From VFJQ01 sp044226525 (GTDB taxonomy: Bacteria; Verrucomicrobiota; Verrucomicrobiia; Chthoniobacterales; Chthoniobacteraceae): 64,000 nucleotides of DNA. Under the pieces are notes generated by a model. It was given only the letters and a program-made list of their open reading frames with translations. It was not told the origin of the DNA and searched no databases. This document shows, in pieces, positions 55,933 to 64,000 of the stretch. Location of the stretch: NCBI GenBank assembly GCA_044226525.1, contig JBGAGV010000001.1:310001-374000 (forward strand), in the 5' to 3' direction. Position 1 is the first letter of the stretch. Each line of letters begins with the position of its first letter. Both the position numbers and the translations under genes were made by a program.

Positions 55933-58059
55933 ATGAAACTGAATTCACTCTTTTACAGCGCCCTTGCCGGGTTCGTTTTCGCAGCTCACGGGGAAGAAGC
56001 TATTCCGACGACTTTGTCCGAAGTCGTCGTCACCGGCAAAGCCGAGGATCTGCTCGGCACGGCGCCGGCGGCTTCGAAGGGCCAGGCCAGTGCGGAGGAA
56101 ATCCAGTCGCGTCCTTATATGCGGCGCGGGGAAATTCTCGAAGTCGTGCCGGGAGTCATCATTACGCAGCACGCCGGTGGCGGGAAGGCCAATCAGTATT
56201 TCCTGCGTGGATTCAATCTCGACCACGGCACGGACTTCGCGATCGATATCGACGGCATGCCAGTGAACCAGCGCACGCACGCGCACGGGCAGGGTTATGC
56301 CGACCTGAACCTCCTCATCCCTGAACTGGTCGAGCGCGTGGATTACGAGAAGGGCGTGTATGCCGCGCGCAATGGCGATCTTTCCTCGGCTGGCGCGGCC
56401 CATTTCAAACTCTACGATTATCTCCCGCAGGGCCTCGCGACGATGACGTGGGGAGAGGATAACTACTGGCGCGGACTCATCGCCGATTCGTTCCATGTCG
56501 GCAAGGACGGCCACCTTACGCTCGCGCTCGAATACAATTACTACGACGGCCCGTGGGTGCTGCCGGAGCAATTCAGCCGTTGGAATGGGTTCGCGCGTTA
56601 CTTTACCGGGGACAAGGACAACCACTTCGCGATCACCGCGATGGGCTACCATGGAGTGTGGAAATCGAGCGACCAGATCCCGCAGCGCGCCATCGTGGAC
56701 GGGCGCATCCCGCGGCTCGGTAACGTCGATTCGCACGCCGGTGGCGATAGCGAGCGCTACAGCCTGCAACTCGACTGGCGGCGCACCGAAGGCGGTTCGC
56801 CGCTCGCGCCGGATGGGAAAGCCTCCGCTGGCAAGGAAAGCAAAGCCTTCAGTTCCCCCTCCGGTGGCGATGATGTGTGGCGCGCGAGCGCCTACGGCTT
56901 CCGCTACACGCTCGATCTTTTCTCGAACTTCACTTACTTCCTCGACAACCCTGAGCGGGGCGATGAGTTTGAGCAGGCGGAAGAGCGCTGGGTGGCCGGA
57001 GGGGAAGCCGCGCGCGAGTGGAATAATCGGAACTTTCTCAGCGCGATGACCGACTTCGTCCTTGGGGTGCAGACGCGGCATGACTGGATCGATCCCATCG
57101 GGCTTTACAAAAGCGAAGCTCGCCAGCGTTTTCACACCGTGCGCGAAGACCAGGTTTATGAAGGCAGCGTCGGCATCTTCGCCGAGGCTACTTCGCACTG
57201 GACCCCGTGGTTCCGCACCGTGGCCGGGGTCCGCGGCGACTATTTCTGGTTCGACGTCGCCAGCAACCACTGGCGCAACTCCGGCTCCGATTCGCGCGGA
57301 CTCATCAATCCCAAATTCACCGCCATCTTCGGACCGTGGGCTGAGACGGAATTTTATCTCAGCGCCGGCACCGGTTTCCACTCGAACGACGCTCGTGGTG
57401 TGAATACCTCGCGCGACCCGGAAACGGGTGAGTTCGTCGAGCCGGTCGATCCGCTCGTGCGCACCTTCGGCTATGAAGTCGGCGTCCGCACGCAGATCGT
57501 GCCGAAGCTCACCCTGACTGCGGCGTTGTGGTGGCTCGATAACGATAGTGAACTCGTCTATGTGGGCGACGCCGGCACGAACGAACCCGGCCCCGCCTCG
57601 CGCCGCTACGGCCTCGAAGTGGCCGCGTATTATCGCCCCGCCGATTGGTTCACGCTCGATGCCGAGTTCGCCGCCACCCATGCGCGTTTCCGCGACGCAG
57701 GTGGGTTCGACCGCATCCCCGACAGCGTGCCGTGGATGCTCAATGCCGGTCTCACACTCGGGAAGGAGACGGGACTTTTCGGCAGCGTGCGCGCCCGCAT
57801 CTTCGACCAGCGGCCGCTCGTCGAGGACAACTCGCTGAAGGGCTCCGACAGTGTGCTCTTCAACGGCGTGGCCGGTTATCGCACCGAGCGCTGGGAAGTG
57901 GCCGTCGAGTGCCTGAACATCTTTGATCGCGAAGACAACGACATCGAATACTTCTACACTTCGCGCCTCCGCGGCGAGCCTGATGAAGGGATCGACGACA
58001 TCCACCTGCACCCGACCGAACCGCGCACCTTCCGCGTCCGCGCCACGGTCAAGTTCTAG
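55933..58059 (+). CDS. TonB-dependent outer-membrane receptor
   Basis: 708 residues. A signal peptide (MKLNSLFYSALAGFVFAAHG) is followed by a plug domain: TLSEVVVTGKAEDLL is the TonB-box region, EILEVVPGVIITQHAG and YFLRGFNLDHGTDFAIDIDG are classic plug segments. The rest is a 22-strand-type barrel ending with the C-terminal aromatic (RVRATVKF). His-rich GMPVNQRTHAHGQGYADLN in the plug is of interest for metal recognition. It overlaps tonB and is divergent from hupE, so uptake of a nickel/cobalt chelate or cobalamin is a reasonable guess; the substrate is unproven. Confidence 0.93.
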   Translation: MKLNSLFYSALAGFVFAAHGEEAIPTTLSEVVVTGKAEDLLGTAPAASKGQASAEEIQSRPYMRRGEILEVVPGVIITQHAGGGKANQYFLRGFNLDHGTDFAIDIDGMPVNQRTHAHGQGYADLNLLIPELVERVDYEKGVYAARNGDLSSAGAAHFKLYDYLPQGLATMTWGEDNYWRGLIADSFHVGKDGHLTLALEYNYYDGPWVLPEQFSRWNGFARYFTGDKDNHFAITAMGYHGVWKSSDQIPQRAIVDGRIPRLGNVDSHAGGDSERYSLQLDWRRTEGGSPLAPDGKASAGKESKAFSSPSGGDDVWRASAYGFRYTLDLFSNFTYFLDNPERGDEFEQAEERWVAGGEAAREWNNRNFLSAMTDFVLGVQTRHDWIDPIGLYKSEARQRFHTVREDQVYEGSVGIFAEATSHWTPWFRTVAGVRGDYFWFDVASNHWRNSGSDSRGLINPKFTAIFGPWAETEFYLSAGTGFHSNDARGVNTSRDPETGEFVEPVDPLVRTFGYEVGVRTQIVPKLTLTAALWWLDNDSELVYVGDAGTNEPGPASRRYGLEVAAYYRPADWFTLDAEFAATHARFRDAGGFDRIPDSVPWMLNAGLTLGKETGLFGSVRARIFDQRPLVEDNSLKGSDSVLFNGVAGYRTERWEVAVECLNIFDREDNDIEYFYTSRLRGEPDEGIDDIHLHPTEPRTFRVRATVKF

Positions 58060-58747
58060 CCTGCGTCGCGGAGCGCCAGTCGCGCTGTCGGTGTCGGTGT
58101 GTGTGCACGCTGCGCTGGTGGCGCTGTTTTCGGTCCTCACGCTGGCGCGGTCGAATCGTGCGACGGGTGATCCGAAGGCAGTGGTGCCGAGTGTCACGTT
58201 CGGGCTGGTGGTGCCCGAACCGCCGAAGCCTTCGCCCCCCGAGCCTCCGCCCGCGGAGCCCCCTCCAGCTCCAGCGCCACCCGTGGCCGTAGTCGAGCCT
58301 GCCCCGATGCCGCCGGTCGATCCAGTCGTCACCACGGCCCTCAGCACCCCGGCGACGGTGCCGGTCCCGGCGGAGATCGCACCCGCGCGCACACCAGCCC
58401 CGGCATCGAAACCCAAACGCCTGATCGCTGCCCCGCCCCCGGCGAATCGAGGCGAACGCGGTGGAGAGGCCAACGTCACCGCCGCGCTGTGCACGTTTCG
58501 CGCAACCCCGGAATTCCCCACGGCGGCCCGGCTCGCGCGCCATCAGGGAACGGTGATCGTGCTCGTGTTGCTCGACGCAAGTGCCCGAGTCAGCGAGGTC
58601 CGAATCGCGAAAAGTAGCGGCTTTCCGTTGCTCGACGCCGCCGCGCAAAACGCTGCGCGCCGCTGCCGTTTTCGCCCCGCCACGCGCGGCGGCGCTCCCA
58701 TCGCGAGCGAAGTGCGCGTGCCTTATACGTTTCGCTTGGATCGGTGA
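57983..58747 (+). CDS. tonB: TonB-like energy-transducing protein
   Basis: 254 residues from ATG 57983, overlapping the receptor gene by 77 bp in another frame. Downstream GTG codons would give a shorter N-terminus starting near the membrane helix, so the start is uncertain. A basic N-terminus (SLRRGA) leads to one helix (VALSVSVCVHAALVALFSVL), a long Pro-rich periplasmic linker (~70-150: PEPPKPSPPEPPPAEPPPAP) and a C-terminal TonB domain (~165-254: ATPEFPTAARLARHQGTVIV, VSEVRIAKSSGFPLLDAAAQ, VPYTFRLDR). It should couple the proton gradient to the adjacent receptor. Confidence 0.87.
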   Translation: MKGSTTSTCTRPNRAPSASAPRSSSSLRRGAPVALSVSVCVHAALVALFSVLTLARSNRATGDPKAVVPSVTFGLVVPEPPKPSPPEPPPAEPPPAPAPPVAVVEPAPMPPVDPVVTTALSTPATVPVPAEIAPARTPAPASKPKRLIAAPPPANRGERGGEANVTAALCTFRATPEFPTAARLARHQGTVIVLVLLDASARVSEVRIAKSSGFPLLDAAAQNAARRCRFRPATRGGAPIASEVRVPYTFRLDR

Positions 58748-58774
58748 TTGGGAAAACGGCGGATTGGAGTCCAG

Positions 58775-58792
58775 CCTTCCGGCGGCGGAAGG
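58775..58792. terminator. Hairpin between convergent tonB and GH18 genes
   Basis: CCTTCCG-GCGG-CGGAAGG, a perfect 7-bp stem, sits in the 52-bp convergent gap. No T-run follows, so termination is only suggested by position. Confidence 0.35.
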
Positions 58793-58799
58793 TGGTGGC

Positions 58800-59690
58800 T
58801 CACCGCGCTCCGCGGATCTCCCGCAGTGCGCTCCACGTTTCCTTTGTGCGCCACGCGGGTGACTCGAGCTGTGCGTCCCACAGAGCCGCGCCGAGCCCGA
58901 GTTCACGCAAGGCGCGCAGATGCTCGGGCGCCTTGCTGCCTTGCCAGGTCGCCTCATTTGCCGGCACGCCGATCATCAATTTAGCCGCATGTTCGCCAGC
59001 CGCTTTTTTCTGCGCCGCAAAAGCACGCCAGCCGTCAGCCTTCGCGCCGGTCTCTTCGTAGCCCATCGTGGTGAGCGCATCGACCAGCGGGAGCAGCGAC
59101 TTCCACCAGGTCTGGTTGGGCGCGTTCCAGATGTAGGCAAAGCTGTCCACCGTGAGGGCTAGATCCGCCGCTTTGCAACGCTGCGCGAGATCGGTCACGA
59201 ACCGCACGAAGGCGTCGCGGTCGGCATCGAACGAACCGTTCCCTTCCAAATCGATATCGATGCCATCGAGGTCGAGTCGCTTTGCTTCGGCGACGAGCGC
59301 GGTGGCGAAGGCTTCGCGATGATCGGCAAACGCCGCCCGTGCGAGAGCCCAGTCCCATTGCTCCACACCGTTATAGACGCACAGCATCACGCGCACACCG
59401 TTCGTGTTGCCCCATTGGCGGAAGGCCTGAATCGTGGCGTCGTCCATCGGCCCGTATTTTTGCACCCGCTCGACGCCGCCCGCTTTCGTCGGGGTCCAGA
59501 ATTGCAGACCGAGATGCGTCACGGCATCCTGCATCTTCACTCCGCCCAACGACTCACCCAGCCGCGCCTTCGCCTTCGCAATCCCATAAGGCGGCACCCA
59601 GGTCATGACCGGATGTTTGTATTCGGGAAATTCAGCGAACGCCTTCACGATTAAAAGGGACGCGGCCAGGGCCGCCGGGAAAAAGCGCAT
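58800..59690 (-). CDS. GH18-like (chitinase-fold) secreted protein
   Basis: 296 residues from ATG 59690, with a signal peptide (MRFFPAALAASLLIVKAFA). The glycoside hydrolase 18 signature D142-G-I-D-I-D147-L-E149 is intact, with E149 as acid/base, and the substrate-assisted chemistry needs D147. Other family segments are VRVMLCVYNG and DALTTMGYEETGAK. It is shorter than classical chitinases and lacks a binding module, as in ENGase-like or cell-wall/biofilm glycosidases. It acts on beta-1,4-linked GlcNAc, exact substrate unknown. The longer frame to 59849 has no support. Confidence 0.85.
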   Translation of the reverse strand: MRFFPAALAASLLIVKAFAEFPEYKHPVMTWVPPYGIAKAKARLGESLGGVKMQDAVTHLGLQFWTPTKAGGVERVQKYGPMDDATIQAFRQWGNTNGVRVMLCVYNGVEQWDWALARAAFADHREAFATALVAEAKRLDLDGIDIDLEGNGSFDADRDAFVRFVTDLAQRCKAADLALTVDSFAYIWNAPNQTWWKSLLPLVDALTTMGYEETGAKADGWRAFAAQKKAAGEHAAKLMIGVPANEATWQGSKAPEHLRALRELGLGAALWDAQLESPAWRTKETWSALREIRGAR

Positions 59691-59848
59691 GGTGTGGACT
59701 ATAGAGCAGCGATTTGAGATGTCGCGTCGGGGAGTGTGCGGGCGGATGACGAGGGTAACATCGTGCAAAACCCACACACTTTCCGGCAGATACCCAAACC
59801 TAAGCCTCTGTGGCACCATTCGGTTTCCCTTACCAAGCACGGCACCCA

Positions 59849-62800
59849 ATGCGAGCCACGTCCGCCTTTCTCCTCCTCTGCGCCGGCCTTCCCGTTTTCG
59901 GACGGGCGGCCACGATCGATTTTGCCCGCGATATTCAACCGCTCTTCGCGGAATATTGCCTGGAGTGCCACGGGCCCGACGACGCCAAGGGCGGCCTCGT
60001 GCTCACCACCCGCCAGGCCGCGCTGAAGGAGCTCAAGAGCGGCGACCACGCGGTCGTGCCGGGCAAGGTGGAGGAGAGTGCGCTCATCTCCCGCATCCTC
60101 ACGACCGATCCGGACGATGTGATGCCGCCGAAGAAAAAGGACAAGCGGCCCAAGCCTGCGGAGATCGAACTGATGAAGCAGTGGATCGCCCGCGGCGCGG
60201 AGTGGAGCGTGCACTGGGCTTATCGGCCTATCGCGCGACCGGTGGTTCCGAGTTCGGAGTTTCGGGTTTCGAAATCGGCCTCGAATCCCATCGACGGGTT
60301 TGTGGCTGCGAAACTTGCGGAGAATAAGATCACGCCCTCGCCGGAAGCCGACCGTTACACCCTCGTCAAGCGCGTCTATTACGACCTGCTCGGCCTGCTG
60401 CCGACGCCTGGGGAGGTGGATACCTTTGTGAACGATCAATCGCCCGACGCTTACGCGAAGCTCGTCGATCGGGCGCTGGCCTCGCCGCACTTTGGCGAGC
60501 GCTGGGGCCGCCATTGGCTCGATCGGGCGCGCTACGCCGACAGCGACGGCTACGAGAAAGACAGCCCGCGTCCCGAGGCGTGGCGGTATCGGGACTGGGT
60601 GATCGATGCGGTGAACCGTGACATGCCGTTCGACGAATTCACCATCGAACAACTCGCCGGAGACCTCCTCCCGAATGCCACCCCCGAGCAGGTGCTCGCG
60701 ACGGCGTTTCATCGGCAGACGCTTACCAATCGCGAGGGCGGCGTCGATCAGGAGCAGTTCCGCAATGAAGCGGTCTTCGATCGAACGGAAACGACCGGTA
60801 GTGTGTGGCTCGCCCACACCGTCCTCTGCGCACGCTGTCACAATCACAAATACGACCAGATCGCGCAGGCGGAATACTATCGGTTCTTCGCCTTCTTCAA
60901 TAATGCCGACGAAACCATGGCGAAGGTCGGCACCTCGGACGCAGCGCTGAAGGAGTTCGAGACCAAGAACGCCGCACACGCCGCGAAGCTGCGGACGTAT
61001 CGTGACAAGCTCGCGAAGGCGCAGGCGCCGCTGTTCGATCGGTTGCTCGATTGGGAAAAGGAAACCTCCGCCCGACTCAAGACTGCCTCGAAGAACAAGC
61101 CGCAGACGCAACCACTCAAGATCGCTTCGTCGAAAAGCGCGGTCGGCGCCCGGCTCACGCTGCTCGACGACGGTTCGGTGCTCGCCGGCGGCGAAGCGCC
61201 GAAGAAGCAGGAGAAAGAAACTTATACCCTCGAGGCGGACCTGCCGGCGGGGCTGGTGAGCGCGCTGCGGCTCGAAGTGTTGCCCGACGATTCGCTGCCT
61301 GGAAAAGGTCCGGGGCGTAGCAATGCGGGGAACTTCGTGCTCTCCGAACTCATGGTGCACAGCGGCTCTTCAGAGGTTGAATTCCATTCCCCGAAAGCCG
61401 ATTTCAGCCAGAAAGGTTTCGCTCCAGAGGGCGTGCTCGATGGCAAGACCGACACCGGCTGGGCGGTTAGCGGCGGCACGGGGAAAGCTCATCAGCTCAC
61501 GCTGCAACTCGTGCGCCCCATCGATGGGGCAAAGACGCCGCGCGTCACCGTCACGATGACGCAGGCTTACGGGAAGGAACATACCATCGGGCACTTCCGC
61601 CTCGCCGCGGTCGTGGGCGAAACGGATGAAAGCATTGTCCCTGCGGAGTTGAAGCGGCTCGTCGCGACCGGGTCCGAAAAATGGACGAACGAGCAACGGC
61701 AGGAAATCGTCGATTGGCTGACGAAGTTCGATCCCGCCGCTTCCGCCGCCGCTGCTGAACTGGTCAAAGTCGAAGCCAGTGGACCGAAGCCGCCCATCAT
61801 GGATGTGCGCGTGCTGACGCAGCGCCGCAGTCCGCGCGAGACGCACGTCTTCCACCGGGGTGAATTTCTTTCGCCCGCCGAGGCCGTGCAGCCTGGCACC
61901 TTCACCATTCTGCCGCCGCTCAAGCCGCGCGAGACCGCCGCGCAGCCCGATCGTCTCGACCTCGCGCGCTGGATCATGAGCCCGAACAATCCGCTCACCG
62001 CGCGCGTGGCCGCGAACCAGATCTGGATGCACCTCTTCGGCGATGGCCTCGTGCGCACGCCGGGCGATTTTGGCGTGCGAGGAGAAAAACCCACGCATCC
62101 CGAATTGCTCGACTGGCTGGCCGCGGAGTTCCGCGACACCGGCTGGAGCCGCAAGCATCTGATCCGGCTCATCGTGAACTCCGCGACGTATCGGCAGCGT
62201 TCCGACACGCGCGCGGAATTGAACGACATCGACCCGCGTAATCTCCTCCTCGCGCGGCAGAACCGGCTCCGCGTCGAAGGCGAAATCGTCCGCGACCTGC
62301 ACCTCGCCGCGAGTGGCCTGCTCTCGCACAAAGTCGGCGGGCCGAGCGTGTATCCGCCCATGCCGCCGGAGATCGCCGCCCTGAGCTACGCGAATAATTT
62401 CAAGTGGGCCGAGAGCAAGGGTGAGGATCGGTATCGTCGCGGCATGTATACCTTCTTCAAGCGCACCGCGCCGTATCCGGACTTGATGACTTTCGATTGC
62501 CCTGATGCGAACGTAGCATGCATCCGCCGCGCCGTTTCCGATACGCCGCTCCAGGCGCTCACCACGCTGAATTCGGACACTTTCAGCGAAGCGGCCCGCG
62601 CCCTTTCCAGGCAGGTGCTCAAGTCCGGCGGCGACGACAACGCCCGGCTCACGCAGGCCTTCCGCGATTGCCTCGTGCGCCCGCCGCGCTCCCAGGAATC
62701 CGCTGCGTTGCTCAGCCTCCTCAACGACGCCCGCGCCTACTACGCCACGCACGCCGACGACGCGAAAAAAGTCGCCGGCGACGCCGAGTCCGCCGCGTGG

Positions 62801-62854
62801 ACGAGTGTCACCCGCATCATCCTGAACACCGACGAAATCATCACCCGGGAATAA
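59849..62854 (+). CDS. PSCyt1-DUF1549-DUF1553 (planctomycete cytochrome) protein
   Basis: 1001 residues from ATG 59849, with a signal peptide (MRATSAFLLLCAGLPVFGRA). The PSCyt1 domain has a c-type heme motif C37-L-E-C40-H41 in FARDIQPLFAEYCLECHGPD. PSCyt2/DUF1549 follows (NPIDGFVAAKLAENKITPSP, GLLPTPGEVDTFVNDQSPDA, FGERWGRHWLDRARYADSDGY), then a middle region with a discoidin-like stretch (~470-590) and PSD1/DUF1553 (LDLARWIMSPNNPLTARVAA, NQIWMHLFGDGLVRTPGDFG, ETFSEAAR-like end). These exported proteins are hallmarks of PVC bacteria and pair with DUF1501. It is the first gene of the two-gene unit running into the right edge, with an 11-bp gap. Confidence 0.93.
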   Translation: MRATSAFLLLCAGLPVFGRAATIDFARDIQPLFAEYCLECHGPDDAKGGLVLTTRQAALKELKSGDHAVVPGKVEESALISRILTTDPDDVMPPKKKDKRPKPAEIELMKQWIARGAEWSVHWAYRPIARPVVPSSEFRVSKSASNPIDGFVAAKLAENKITPSPEADRYTLVKRVYYDLLGLLPTPGEVDTFVNDQSPDAYAKLVDRALASPHFGERWGRHWLDRARYADSDGYEKDSPRPEAWRYRDWVIDAVNRDMPFDEFTIEQLAGDLLPNATPEQVLATAFHRQTLTNREGGVDQEQFRNEAVFDRTETTGSVWLAHTVLCARCHNHKYDQIAQAEYYRFFAFFNNADETMAKVGTSDAALKEFETKNAAHAAKLRTYRDKLAKAQAPLFDRLLDWEKETSARLKTASKNKPQTQPLKIASSKSAVGARLTLLDDGSVLAGGEAPKKQEKETYTLEADLPAGLVSALRLEVLPDDSLPGKGPGRSNAGNFVLSELMVHSGSSEVEFHSPKADFSQKGFAPEGVLDGKTDTGWAVSGGTGKAHQLTLQLVRPIDGAKTPRVTVTMTQAYGKEHTIGHFRLAAVVGETDESIVPAELKRLVATGSEKWTNEQRQEIVDWLTKFDPAASAAAAELVKVEASGPKPPIMDVRVLTQRRSPRETHVFHRGEFLSPAEAVQPGTFTILPPLKPRETAAQPDRLDLARWIMSPNNPLTARVAANQIWMHLFGDGLVRTPGDFGVRGEKPTHPELLDWLAAEFRDTGWSRKHLIRLIVNSATYRQRSDTRAELNDIDPRNLLLARQNRLRVEGEIVRDLHLAASGLLSHKVGGPSVYPPMPPEIAALSYANNFKWAESKGEDRYRRGMYTFFKRTAPYPDLMTFDCPDANVACIRRAVSDTPLQALTTLNSDTFSEAARALSRQVLKSGGDDNARLTQAFRDCLVRPPRSQESAALLSLLNDARAYYATHADDAKKVAGDAESAAWTSVTRIILNTDEIITRE

Positions 62855-62865
62855 CCCATCTCGTC

Positions 62866-64000
62866 ATGAACCCACTCTCCGAAGCCGTCCATCTCGCCCG
62901 TCGCGACTTCCTCACCACCACCGCGAATGGCCTCGGCATGCTCGCGCTGGGCTCCCTGCTGAACGACGACGGCCTGTTCGCCGCGTCCACGCCCGTGAAC
63001 GCAAACGCGGACCCGCTGACGCCGAAGCCGACGCACTTCGCGCCGCGTGCGAAGAATTGCATCTTCATCTTCATGGAAGGCGCGCCGAGCCAGCTCGACC
63101 TCTACGATCCGAAGCCGAAGCTGAACGAACTCAACGGCAAACCGCTGCCGGAATCGATGACGAAGAACGTGCGGTTTGCCTTCATCAAAAAGGAATCGGC
63201 CGTGCTGCTCGGTTCGCCGCGCAAGTTCACCGCGCACGGACAGAGCGGCATGGTCTTTAGCGACCTGCTGCCGCACCTCGCTTCGTGCGCCGATGACCTC
63301 GTGCAGGTGCGCTCCATGCACACCGACCAGTTCAATCATCACCCCGCGCAGCTCCTCCTCGCGTGCGGGCGGGCGACCTTCGGCCTGCCGACGATGGGTG
63401 CGTGGCTCACCTACGGTCTCGGCAGCGAATCGCGCAATCTGCCCGGCTACGTCGTGCTCACCGCCGGACGAGGAGGCAGCGCGGGGGCTTCGATGTGGCA
63501 ATCGGGCTTTTTGCCCAGTGTTTATGCGGGTGTGCCCTTTCGTAATCAGGGCGATCCCGTGCTCAATTTGCGCAACCCAGACGGCCTGCCCGCGGAGCTT
63601 CAGCGCAAGGGTCTCGATGTCCTCGCGCAGCTCAACCAGCAACGCTTCGGCGAAATCCGCGACCCGGAAATCGCTTCACGCATCGCCGCCTACGAACTCG
63701 CCTTCCGCATGCAGAGCGCCGCGCCGGAGCTGATCGATCTCTCCGACGAAAAACCCGAGACGCTCGCGATGTATGGGGTCAATCGCGAAGAGCCGCCGAT
63801 CAAGGCAGCGCGCGCCGGTGGCCCGGGCCAATACAAAAACTACGCGATGAACTGCCTCCTCGCGCGCCGGCTCGTCGAGCGCGGCGTGCGGTTCGTAAAC
63901 GTGATTCACGCCTCGTGGGATCACCACTCGAACCTCGATAATGAGCTCACTTTCAACGCCGGCATGGCCGATCAGCCGATCGCCGCGCTCATCAAGGATC
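62866..64000 (+). CDS. DUF1501 family protein with Tat leader, cut by the right window edge
   Basis: The frame starts at ATG 62866 and is still open at the end after 378 residues. ARRDFLTTTANGLGMLALGS is a twin-arginine leader. FMEGAPSQLDLYDPKPKLNE, MHTDQFNHHPAQLLLACGRA, GAWLTYGLGSESRNLPGYVV and RRLVERGVRFVNVIHASWDH are family segments. It follows the PSCyt1 protein by 11 bp, the usual operon pairing of these two families. Substrate unknown. Confidence 0.93.
   Translation, partial: MNPLSEAVHLARRDFLTTTANGLGMLALGSLLNDDGLFAASTPVNANADPLTPKPTHFAPRAKNCIFIFMEGAPSQLDLYDPKPKLNELNGKPLPESMTKNVRFAFIKKESAVLLGSPRKFTAHGQSGMVFSDLLPHLASCADDLVQVRSMHTDQFNHHPAQLLLACGRATFGLPTMGAWLTYGLGSESRNLPGYVVLTAGRGGSAGASMWQSGFLPSVYAGVPFRNQGDPVLNLRNPDGLPAELQRKGLDVLAQLNQQRFGEIRDPEIASRIAAYELAFRMQSAAPELIDLSDEKPETLAMYGVNREEPPIKAARAGGPGQYKNYAMNCLLARRLVERGVRFVNVIHASWDHHSNLDNELTFNAGMADQPIAALIKD

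Noticed and set aside
1..64000. tRNA or rRNA genes, insertion sequences and phage genes
   Set aside because: I scanned the gaps and gene products and saw no cloverleaf with GGTTCGAATCC-type arm, no transposase motif and no integrase; a tRNAscan/ISfinder run would be decisive.

Overview
The window is high-GC bacterial DNA with a PVC-superphylum signature, most likely Verrucomicrobiota. The evidence is a DUF1501 gene cut by each window edge, a planctomycete-type cytochrome (PSCyt1-DUF1549-DUF1553) protein, several Tat-leader proteins, and a giant beta-rich surface protein whose N-terminus resembles the LEPR-XLL leader. The lineage is inferred from gene content; no rRNA or tRNA gene was seen. 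No insertion sequence, CRISPR array or phage gene was seen.

Layout. 1-5.4 kb: a minus-strand run of DUF2071, serine hydrolase and DUF1501 genes, then small enzymes, an NlpC/P60 lipoprotein and a DUF3592 membrane protein. 5.6-31.8 kb: the centrepiece. It holds a GAF-HlyD fusion, an M50 protease-HlyD fusion, a minus-strand operon tolC / shortened secA-like / hlyD, and, divergent from that operon, a giant gene of about 17.5 kb encoding some 5,800 residues of beta-propeller, GEVED, DUF11-like and SdrD-B-like modules. The giant reading frame is broken twice in near-identical modules near its 3' end. I read the block as a dedicated export route for one giant surface protein. 31.9-36.3 kb: two small lipoproteins flanking a GH13 glycosidase, then an unrecognised 423-residue protein. 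36.3-38.1 kb: a palindrome-rich stretch with a decayed XRE regulator and a fibronectin III protein. 38.1-41.7 kb: housekeeping genes adk, a zinc-ribbon gene, fmt, a uracil-DNA glycosylase, a small DNA-binding protein and a secreted protein.

41.8-46.7 kb: a compact operon with an APC permease, eutB, eutC and an AGE-family epimerase, for B12-dependent ethanolamine breakdown without microcompartment genes. 46.9-51.5 kb: a NanA-like aldolase, a nucleotidyltransferase pair, an MFS transporter and a two-domain esterase; with the AGE gene these could serve amino-sugar (sialate-like) catabolism. 51.6-53.3 kb: hemerythrin, STAS-like and membrane proteins. 53.4-58.7 kb: three HupE/UreJ genes, one fused to a lectin-like N-terminus, next to a TonB-dependent receptor and tonB, which looks like a metal (Ni/Co) or metal-chelate uptake locus. 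58.8-64 kb: a GH18-like protein and the PSCyt1-DUF1549-DUF1553 / DUF1501 pair.

Cobalt uptake through HupE, a possible cobalamin-type leader before one hupE, and adenosylcobalamin-dependent EutBC may form a physiological link, but this is inference.
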